From: CAYZXK01 sp964482395
GTDB taxonomy: Bacteria > Planctomycetota > Phycisphaerae > UBA1845 > Fen-1342
Assembly: GCA_964482395.1 (NCBI GenBank)
Contig: CAYZXK010000103.1
Span: forward strand, 1 to 7,333
Direction: 5' to 3'
Length of the DNA stretch: 7,333 nt
The notes beneath the pieces are model-generated. The model was not told the DNA's origin, ran no database searches, and saw nothing but the letters and a program-made list of their open reading frames with translations. A program made the translations under genes and the position numbers. Positions 1 to 4,259 of the stretch are shown here, in pieces (the first letter of the stretch is position 1; each line of letters starts with the position of its first letter).

Positions 1-275
1 CTCGAGAACTGGACCTGACTCCGTCGCAGCGGGAGCGGTTGCAACTAATCATGCGGGACGCCCGTCGGGCCGAGCGCCGTTCGCTGCCGGATTCGGCTAC
101 TCGGGCCGAGCAGGCCAGGCTCGTGAAGATCCGCATCAAAGAACTGTTGACGGCGGAGCAGGCTGAGGAGTTTGACCGGCTGTTAGAGCAGAGCCGCCCA
201 CCGGGCCCGCCAGAGCGCCACCGTTTCCGAGAGGGCCCAAGGACCGGCGGCGGAGAGGCCGCCGACGGTCGCTGA
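1..275 (+). CDS. C-terminal fragment of an LTxxQ-motif (Spy/CpxP-like) protein
   Basis: The frame is open from the left edge (first full codon at base 3) to TGA at 273-275, so the N-terminus lies outside the window. The visible ~90 residues are charged and predicted helical. They carry two LTxxQ motifs, LTPSQ at bases 15-29 and LTAEQ at 147-161, the second followed by EEFDRLLEQ. Two spaced LTxxQ motifs are the hallmark of the Spy/CpxP periplasmic chaperone and stress-sensor superfamily, and many Planctomycetota carry membrane-anchored relatives. The last ~25 residues are Pro/Gly/Arg-rich and look like a disordered tail. A signal or transmembrane segment cannot be checked because the start is missing. 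An internal TTG (39) or ATG (51) would remove the first motif, so a longer gene is preferred. The gene converges on the PKD/LamG lipoprotein gene, with only 47 bases between their stops. Family assignment rests on two short motifs; a specific role (metal, envelope stress or sigma-factor partner) is not supported. Confidence 0.72.
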   Translation, partial: RELDLTPSQRERLQLIMRDARRAERRSLPDSATRAEQARLVKIRIKELLTAEQAEEFDRLLEQSRPPGPPERHRFREGPRTGGGEAADGR

Positions 276-322
276 CGCGGCGGTTGGCCGCTACCGCAGG
301 CGGCCGAATTGCGCACCCTGGC

Positions 323-1525
323 TTAGATGGGCGGACCCTCCGCACTCCAGCCGGGATCGGCGTTTTCGACCGCGATGCTGGACCCCAGCACGCCGTTAGA
401 GGCTGGGCCGCCGTGGTTGTACAGGACCTGCCCAGTTCCTTCGAACAGCGGCCAGTAGCCCAGCAGACCGAACTCGGTGCCCGCCAGTCGCTGGTCGCGG
501 TTCAACAGGATGGCGACGCTGCTGCGGGCCTCGGCCCACAGACGCACTTCGCCGATCTTGCCGCGGAACCCGACCCCGATAGTCAACTGGTCGGCCAGAA
601 TTGACCCGGCGATCGGAGTGCTTCCCAGCGGGGCACCATCAAGGTAGAGGACGCAGACCCCGGCCAGATTGCCATCGTAGACGACCGCGACGTGTCGCCA
701 GCTTCCAGCCAGGCTGGTAGCCGAGGCGGCGATGCCGGCGCTGCCGATCTGGACGCCGATGGCGTTACTGGCCGGTTGCATGTTGATGGTGAGGGCTCCG
801 CCGCCCAGGCTGGCAAGCGTCCCACCCTCATTTTCGGCCTTGACCCACAGTTCCAGGGTGAAAGCGGCAAAGCTGAGCTGGCTGCCCAGCGGTAAGGTCG
901 CGAAGCTGCCGCCGTTGAACTCCAGCGACCCGTTCCGGGCCGCTACGGTGATGGTCGTGGTAGTGGTGGCCTCGCGCCCGCCGGCGGTCACCACCCGCAG
1001 CGTAACCGTATACTGCCCGGCCACATCAAACCGGTGCCACGGCTGGGGTTGCCGTGAGGTGGTCCCGTCGCCGAAGTCCCAGTAATAGTCGAGGATCACG
1101 TCATCCGGGGCGTGACTGAGGGTGCCGTCGAACTGAACGGGCAGCGGTTCGGTGCCACTGTCGACGCTCGCGGAGATCACTGCGACCGGGGTCTGACCCC
1201 CTGCCCGTACCTCGACACTGGCCCGGCCGACTTCGCCCGCCGAGTCGGTAACTGTCAGTTGGACGACGTAGCGACCCGGCTGCTGGAAGACGTGGGTGAC
1301 CTCGACCTGATCCGAGGTCGTTCCATCATCGAAGTCCCAGGCGTAGGTCAGTGCCCCTTCATTGGTCGAGCTGGAGTTGGCGGCAGAGAAAACTACCGTC
1401 AGGGGAGCCGAACCGGTGGTAGAGGACGCGGCGATCTGGGCGTCGACCGGACTCTGATTTCCATCCAGCGGGCAGCCAGCCGCCAGCAACAGGGACAACG
1501 ACGCTACCCAGACGCTGCTTCTCAT
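323..1525 (-). CDS. Lipoprotein with two PKD domains and a LamG-like domain
   Basis: A 400-aa exported protein, probably lipid-anchored. Residues 1-18 form a short lipoprotein signal ending LLAAGC, with Cys18 the predicted lipidated residue; the -3 position is Ala, a tolerated lipobox variant. Two PKD domains follow, at about 28-107 and 113-195, each with the signature Trp-Asp-Phe-x-Asp-Gly (WDFDDG 63-68, WDFGDG 149-154) and a final 'G.Y.V.L.V' strand. Residues ~198-395 resemble the LamG/concanavalin-A-like jelly roll, with FTLELWVKA (222-230), WRHVAVVYDG (276-285), LYLDG (293-297) and IGEVRLW (324-330). Such modules usually mediate surface protein or carbohydrate contacts; no catalytic residues are seen, so binding or structure is inferred. 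The ATG is supported by AGGGAG at 1531-1536, five bases upstream, and by a TATAAT box at 1566-1571. The frame is intact and typical in length. The natural ligand is unknown. Confidence 0.93.
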   Translation of the reverse strand: MRSSVWVASLSLLLAAGCPLDGNQSPVDAQIAASSTTGSAPLTVVFSAANSSSTNEGALTYAWDFDDGTTSDQVEVTHVFQQPGRYVVQLTVTDSAGEVGRASVEVRAGGQTPVAVISASVDSGTEPLPVQFDGTLSHAPDDVILDYYWDFGDGTTSRQPQPWHRFDVAGQYTVTLRVVTAGGREATTTTTITVAARNGSLEFNGGSFATLPLGSQLSFAAFTLELWVKAENEGGTLASLGGGALTINMQPASNAIGVQIGSAGIAASATSLAGSWRHVAVVYDGNLAGVCVLYLDGAPLGSTPIAGSILADQLTIGVGFRGKIGEVRLWAEARSSVAILLNRDQRLAGTEFGLLGYWPLFEGTGQVLYNHGGPASNGVLGSSIAVENADPGWSAEGPPI

Positions 1526-1565
1526 GACTACTCCCTACGCGGTCCGCACGCCCGCGACCGCGTCA

Positions 1566-1571
1566 ATTATA
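1566..1571 (-). promoter_or_regulatory. TATAAT -10 box for the lipoprotein gene
   Basis: On the - strand the sequence reads TATAAT exactly, in a locally AT-rich patch within otherwise GC-rich DNA. Transcription would begin near base 1559, giving a ~34-nt leader with AGGGAG just before the ATG at 1525. No good -35 hexamer sits 17 bases upstream (it reads CGAAGG there), so an activator or an alternative recognition mode may be involved. A perfect -10 in this position is convincing but not proof. Confidence 0.5.
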
Positions 1572-1589
1572 TCGCTCCGAGCAAATGTC

Positions 1590-1607
1590 CTTCGGTCCGG
1601 GCCGAAG
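1590..1607. other. Perfect hairpin between the small ORF and the lipoprotein gene
   Basis: CTTCGG (1590-1595) and CCGAAG (1602-1607) are perfect inverted repeats. One further T-G wobble leaves a CCGG loop at 1597-1600. The hairpin lies downstream of the putative 44-aa gene and just upstream of the TATAAT box of the lipoprotein gene, covering the place where a -35 element would be. No T-tract follows on the - strand, so it is not a classical intrinsic terminator. It could be a weak terminator or a protein-binding site next to the promoter. Confidence 0.3.
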
Positions 1608-1640
1608 TCGGTAGATCCTGCTTACCGGCTGGGCTTCCGA

Positions 1641-1775
1641 TCAATCGGGCGGTTCGGCCGGTGGCGGCCTTCGACTGATGGTTTCCTGAATGCTCCAGTA
1701 AACCACGGCTACGATCAGCAGGCCGGAAATCCCGCATCCTGCCGCCATCCAGAACCAGTCGGACAGCCGGTCCAT
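1641..1775 (-). CDS. Putative 44-aa single-pass membrane microprotein
   Basis: On the - strand, ATG at 1775-1773 opens a 44-codon frame ending in TGA at 1643-1641. The protein begins MDRLSDWFWMAAGCG, continues with a hydrophobic stretch (about residues 9-28, ISGLLIVAVVYWSI at 16-29) and ends in a basic then proline-rich tail (SRRPPPAEPPD). That order, amphipathic start, one membrane span, Arg pair, Pro-rich tail, looks like a genuine small membrane protein rather than random GC-rich translation. The ribosome-binding evidence is weak: AGGAG lies at 1789-1793, 13 bases from the ATG, longer than usual, and a GGGG run is only 3 bases away. It would precede the lipoprotein gene by 115 bases in the same direction and diverge from the 1889 gene. 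No family is recognised. It may be chance, since a high-GC intergenic region can encode a hydrophobic stretch. Confidence 0.45.
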   Translation of the reverse strand: MDRLSDWFWMAAGCGISGLLIVAVVYWSIQETISRRPPPAEPPD

Positions 1776-1808
1776 CGACCCCGCACCGCTCCTGAGAGCC
1801 CCGGGGTT

Positions 1809-1836
1809 TTGCCAAAGGCACGCCGCTGCATAGAAT
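1809..1836 (+). promoter_or_regulatory. Sigma70-type promoter for the 1889-ribF operon
   Basis: TTGCCA at 1809-1814 (five of six matches to TTGACA) and TAGAAT at 1831-1836 (five of six matches to TATAAT) are separated by 16 bases. The start point would be about 1843, leaving a ~45-nt leader before the GTG start at 1889. Position, spacing and direction all fit the downstream two-gene operon. The -10 hexamer lies inside a perfect inverted repeat (1824-1842), suggesting that a DNA-binding protein could control it. Confidence 0.55.
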
Positions 1837-1842
1837 GCAGCG
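1824..1842. promoter_or_regulatory. 8-3-8 palindrome over the -10 box, candidate operator
   Basis: CGCTGCAT (1824-1831), the centre AGA (1832-1834) and ATGCAGCG (1835-1842) form a perfect inverted repeat that overlaps the -10 hexamer at 1831-1836. This size and symmetry are typical of sites bound by dimeric helix-turn-helix regulators, and a bound dimer here would block RNA polymerase. No regulator gene lies in the window. The repeat could instead act as a hairpin at the very start of the transcript, or be chance. Confidence 0.4.
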
Positions 1843-1875
1843 CGGCCGGTGCCGGGGCAAGACTCCGGCCCTGCC

Positions 1876-1881
1876 GGGAGG
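1876..1881 (+). promoter_or_regulatory. Ribosome binding site fixing the GTG start at 1889
   Basis: GGGAGG lies seven bases before GTG at 1889-1891. It decides between that start and an in-frame ATG at 1835, which falls inside the promoter palindrome and so cannot be the start if the predicted promoter is used. An ATG at 1887 overlaps the GTG but is in another frame that closes at 1979. The site can also be partly enclosed in a small hairpin, CCGGC (1865-1869) with GCCGG (1873-1877), which could lower initiation. Confidence 0.7.
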
Positions 1882-1888
1882 CCGAGAT

Positions 1889-2413
1889 GTGGAAAACCAA
1901 TCGTCGGTGGCCGCCGGATCTACCCCCGCCGGCCAGCGTGTGGCCCACGAGACCCTGGTTCAGCGCCGCCGCCGGGTGATCCGCAGCGTGCTGGCCGTCC
2001 TGGCCATGACCGTGGTGATGGTTCTCCTCTCCCTGGCCGGCCGAGACCAGCAGTCGATCGAAAGTTGCCGACAGCGCATGGAAGCCGCGGTGAAGATACT
2101 CCAGGAGAGTCACGGCGAGTGGCTTCGCGACCCCCTCAAGTTCCCCCTGCCCTCGATCGCCGACCGGCTCGGGGACGTTTGGCGGGAACATGTGCTGGAC
2201 AACTGGTTTTACACCGAACAGGCCGCCTCCAAACGTGAGGTTGGCGTCTGCTGCTGCGAACGCCCCCACCACCGGATGTTCATGTCCGACGGCCGGTACG
2301 TGATTATCTTCGACGTCCGCCGACAGCGGTATGAACTCCAATGGATGGACGAAAGCCGGTTCGCCCAGCGGGCCGAAGAGCTGGGACTGCACGCCCGGCG
2401 GGTGCGGCCCTGA
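1889..2413 (+). CDS. Single-pass membrane protein of unknown function, upstream of ribF
   Basis: A 174-aa protein when started at GTG 1889, chosen for the GGGAGG at 1876-1881. Residues 1-25 are polar. RRRR at 26-29 precedes one hydrophobic span of about 30-50 (VIRSVLAVLAMTVVMVLLSLAG region), so by the positive-inside rule residues 52-174 should lie outside the cytoplasm. That domain has a helical start (QQSIESCRQRMEAAVKILQ, 54-72), a middle rich in Trp and aromatic residues (W98, W106, F107, Y108), an unusual CCCERPHH at 121-128, a strand-like RYVIIFDV (136-143) and a basic C-terminus. The cysteine triplet next to a histidine pair could bind metal or form disulfides, but that is a guess. No family is recognised, and there is no prepilin peptidase motif. 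It ends 14 bases before ribF, so the two are probably cotranscribed from the promoter at 1809-1836. A functional link to flavin synthesis is not shown. Confidence 0.85.
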   Translation: MENQSSVAAGSTPAGQRVAHETLVQRRRRVIRSVLAVLAMTVVMVLLSLAGRDQQSIESCRQRMEAAVKILQESHGEWLRDPLKFPLPSIADRLGDVWREHVLDNWFYTEQAASKREVGVCCCERPHHRMFMSDGRYVIIFDVRRQRYELQWMDESRFAQRAEELGLHARRVRP

Positions 2414-2427
2414 CCGGTCGGCCAGCT

Positions 2428-3399
2428 ATGGAAGTATTCCTCGGACTGGATAAGTTCCCCCCCAGATCCTCCGGTGTGGTGCTCTCGCTCGGCAACTTCG
2501 ATGGCGTCCACCTGGGTCACGCCCAACTGATTCAGGCCGCCGCCACGGTCGCCAGGCGAATCTCCGTTCCACTGGCGGTGATGACCTTCGACCCTCACCC
2601 GCTGGCGATTCTGGCTCCCGAGCGGGCGCCGACGCCGCTGTCAACGGCGGCGGAGAAACTGGCGCTGCTGGAGCGTCTGGGAGTCCAGTGCTGCATACTG
2701 GTCCGCAGCGAGCCGGCATTCCTGGCCCAAGAGGCCGGCGATTTTCTGGCCAGCCTGGTGGCCCGCTGCCGGCCGCGAGCCTTGGTCGAGGGGCCGGATT
2801 TCAACTTCGGCCGTGGGCGGTCCGGCAACCTCGACACGCTGCGCGAACACGCGACTGCCTGGGGTTATGAGGTGCACACCGTGCCGGCCCTACGCTGCGC
2901 GGCCTTGCCCACCCACCCGGTCGTCAGCAGCTCCTCCATCCGCCAGGCCCTCCGGGACGGCCGGCTGGATGACGCTAACTTGATGCTCGGCCGACCTTAT
3001 CGTGTGGTCGGGACCGTCGCCCGTGGCCATGGCCGCGGACGAATCCTGGGCTTCCCGACCGTTAACCTGGAAGGCATTCCACACGGGCTGCCGCAGGAAG
3101 CGGTGTATGCGGCGGTCGCCCAGCTGGACAACGGCAACTTGTATTTGGCCGCCGTCAACCTGGGGCCGCAGCCGACCTTCGGTCAGAGGCAACGCCGGGT
3201 CGAGGCCCACCTCCTGGATTTCACTGGCGATCTCGACGGCCGGCGAGTTGGGTTGCATTTCCTAGCCCGCCTCCGCGAGCAGGAGAAGTTTGCCGACCCC
3301 CGCCAGCTCGCCGACCAGTTGCAGCGCGATGTTGCCGCGACCCGCCGCTTCGCGGACCAAATGCGACGCCTCGGCGATCACCCCCCAATTCCACTTTAA
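2428..3399 (+). CDS. ribF: Bifunctional riboflavin kinase / FMN adenylyltransferase
   Basis: This cytoplasmic enzyme converts riboflavin to FMN (C-terminal kinase) and FMN to FAD (N-terminal adenylyltransferase). The 323-aa length is normal for RibF. N-terminal module, residues ~1-175: GNFDGVHLGH at 22-31 is the nucleotidyltransferase HxGH-type ATP site, followed by MTFDPHP (52-58), a conserved EGPDFNFGRGRSGN (121-134) and the VSSSSIR motif (166-172). C-terminal riboflavin kinase module, residues ~185-310: GRILGFPTVNL (204-214), EAVYAA (224-229), NLGPQPTF (244-251), VEAHLLDF (258-265, with Glu259 the expected catalytic base) and RLREQEKF (281-288). The start at ATG 2428 (MEVFLGL) matches where family homology begins; an in-frame ATG at 2341 would only add a low-complexity extension overlapping the previous gene. 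No clear Shine-Dalgarno sequence precedes it, so translational coupling to the 1889 gene (14-base gap) is plausible. No FMN riboswitch was recognised upstream. Confidence 0.97.
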   Translation: MEVFLGLDKFPPRSSGVVLSLGNFDGVHLGHAQLIQAAATVARRISVPLAVMTFDPHPLAILAPERAPTPLSTAAEKLALLERLGVQCCILVRSEPAFLAQEAGDFLASLVARCRPRALVEGPDFNFGRGRSGNLDTLREHATAWGYEVHTVPALRCAALPTHPVVSSSSIRQALRDGRLDDANLMLGRPYRVVGTVARGHGRGRILGFPTVNLEGIPHGLPQEAVYAAVAQLDNGNLYLAAVNLGPQPTFGQRQRRVEAHLLDFTGDLDGRRVGLHFLARLREQEKFADPRQLADQLQRDVAATRRFADQMRRLGDHPPIPL

Positions 3400-3681
3400 G
3401 CAGGGGCGTGGTGTCGCTGGCGGGCCGCCTCGTTGAACTTGGGCTCGTAAACCCCCCGGTAAATTGTGGAGATAGAGTCGCCTCTGTGATTTGAAGTGCC
3501 AGGTTTTGCCCGGGCGGTTTCGGGAGCGATCCCGGCCAGCGGTATTACCTGCGGCAGCCGCACCAATCTTGTCTTGCTCTACCGGTCACCGAAAGCCCCG
3601 GTCCAAGCCTGAAGACGTCAATAAACCGGGTTTCGGGCGTCGCCCAATCACCCCTGCGGCTCGGCCGAGGCGTTCGATCGC

Positions 3682-3740
3682 GTTTGCCTGGCGGCGTAGG
3701 AGGTGCCACCACAACGCCCGATAACTAGCAGCAGGCAAAC
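3682..3740. repeat. 9-bp inverted repeat closing a 41-nt structured loop
   Basis: GTTTGCCTG (3682-3690) and CAGGCAAAC (3732-3740) are perfectly complementary; two more pairs form if C3681 is bulged (3679-3680 with 3741-3742). Inside, GGCGT (3693-3697) pairs with ACGCC (3714-3718) and GGTG (3702-3705) with CACC (3707-3710), giving one nested stem with internal loops. It is the longest stem seen in the window. The 3' arm also begins an alternative stem, CAAA (3736-3739) with TTTG (3743-3746). Confidence 0.5.
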
Positions 3741-3761
3741 CGTTTGGGCAGCCCCGTTTTT
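3736..3761 (+). terminator. Weak intrinsic terminator candidate downstream of ribF
   Basis: A five-T run (3757-3761) follows two very small hairpins: CAAA/TTTG (3736-3746, three-base loop) and GGG-CAG-CCC (3746-3754). Three or four base pairs is poor for an intrinsic terminator. The position is sensible, after the ribF stop and just before the promoter at 3774. It is the only T-run of this kind in the gap. Termination could equally be Rho-dependent. Confidence 0.22.
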
Positions 3762-3773
3762 CCGGTAACCGTA

Positions 3774-3802
3774 TTGACTTGGGCCACAAGGGCTGGTAGA
3801 AA
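3774..3802 (+). promoter_or_regulatory. Putative sigma70-type promoter for the giant secreted protein gene
   Basis: TTGACT (3774-3779, five of six matches) and TAGAAA (3797-3802, four of six matches) are spaced by exactly 17 bases. The predicted start is near 3809, giving a leader of about 450 nt to the ATG at 4260. No better match was found closer to the gene. The -10 element is imperfect, so a different or additional promoter is possible. Confidence 0.42.
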
Positions 3803-4242
3803 TGGCGCTGGCGGAGGTATGAAGAAGGAAGCGTGTGCTGGGACCGGCGGCGATCAGCAGCGGCCGGGCTAATCGCGCTAGGCGTAAACTAGACACCTCC
3901 GTAAGAGATTTCAGTCAGGATCGTTGAGTGCCCTGCGGATACGCAGCTCCCGTACGTTCACCGTCTGCCGACCCTGCGTGGACCGGGGCCGGTCTGACCA
4001 CTCACATTGGTTGGCAGCGCAAACACTCCGCCACCGGACCGTGGCTGCTTAACCCCAACCTGGAAATGCCCGAATACTCACATACATCGACAGTCGCGAA
4101 TTGCCTTCGGGTGCTGCATCGGTATCCCGATAATAGAGCCCTCTGGATGAGAATTCCCGGTACACGTCTTGTGCTCGGTCCGTTCCGGGCTGACCGGGAG
4201 CGTGGTTTCGTGACGGAGTAGTGGAAGTCGGCTGCGAACATG
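3803..4242 (+). other. Long untranslated leader upstream of the secreted protein gene
   Basis: No gene is supported here. If transcription starts near 3809 this is a ~450-nt 5' leader. Hairpins visible by eye are CTGCG-GATA-CGCAG (3933-3946), GACCGG-GG-CCGGTC (3981-3994) and ATCGG-TATC-CCGAT (4118-4131). A 17-codon frame starts at an ATG two bases after GGAGG (in the stretch 3814-3825) and stops soon after, but that spacing is too short for efficient initiation. A 97-codon GTG frame (3928-4221) is judged non-coding. No known riboswitch class is recognised. Confidence 0.35.
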
Positions 4243-4250
4243 AAGGAGGA
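4243..4250 (+). promoter_or_regulatory. Strong Shine-Dalgarno site for the 4260 start
   Basis: AAGGAGGA, an almost perfect anti-16S complement, ends nine bases before ATG 4260-4262. It fixes the start of the large gene, which then directly encodes a signal peptide. Confidence 0.85.
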
Positions 4251-4259
4251 CACACGACT

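Larger units (their letters stand above)
3400..3773. other. Non-coding region after ribF, dense in inverted repeats
   Basis: No convincing coding frame is present; the short open frames have no family features. The stretch holds many short perfect inverted repeats: GGCGG-G-CCGCC (3419-3429), GCCCGGGC (3508-3515), CGGGA-GCGA-TCCCG with a GNRA-type loop (3521-3534), TGCGGC-A-GCCGCA (3550-3562), ACCGG/CCGGT (3581-3602), AAACC-G-GGTTT (3623-3633), GGGCG-T-CGCCC (3635-3645), CTCGGCCGAG (3660-3669) and the long stem at 3682-3740. This may be the ribF 3' untranslated region and terminator area, or an unannotated structured RNA. It does not match tmRNA, RNase P RNA, SRP RNA or the FMN riboswitch as far as can be judged by eye. 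GC-rich DNA yields some such repeats by chance. Confidence 0.35.

Noticed and set aside
276..322. GCGG-TTGG-CCGC hairpin (280-291) as a terminator between the convergent genes
   Set aside because: Only four base pairs and no T-run on either strand; too weak to call.
1112..1979. Two + strand open frames (1112-1678 and 1524-1979)
   Set aside because: They overlap the PKD/LamG lipoprotein gene or the divergent promoter region, lack ribosome-binding sites at suitable spacing and encode Arg/Pro-rich low-complexity sequence typical of shadow frames.
1715..2392. A 225-codon open frame on the - strand
   Set aside because: It lies mostly opposite the 1889-2413 gene, which has a promoter, ribosome-binding site and membrane span. 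The antisense product has no recognisable feature.
2341..2427. Alternative upstream ATG for ribF at 2341
   Set aside because: It would add 29 low-complexity residues overlapping the preceding gene. RibF homology starts at about MEVFLGL (2428).
3732..3771. Resemblance of GGCAAACC ... CCGGTAACC to a cyclic-di-GMP (GEMM) riboswitch
   Set aside because: The GGCAAACC fragment matches, but the conserved GGGACGCAAAGCC part is absent and the spacing is wrong.
3491..3896. Short open frames on both strands after ribF (3491-3724 + and 3586-3896 -)
   Set aside because: Arg/Pro/Ser-rich products without motifs, in a region dominated by inverted repeats; no convincing start signals.
3928..4221. A 97-codon GTG-started frame in the leader, with CAGGA seven bases upstream
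   Set aside because: It has a passable ribosome-binding site, but third-position GC is clearly lower than in the neighbouring real genes. The product has no domain, signal or membrane segment, and it overlaps several inverted repeats. Kept only as a remote possibility.
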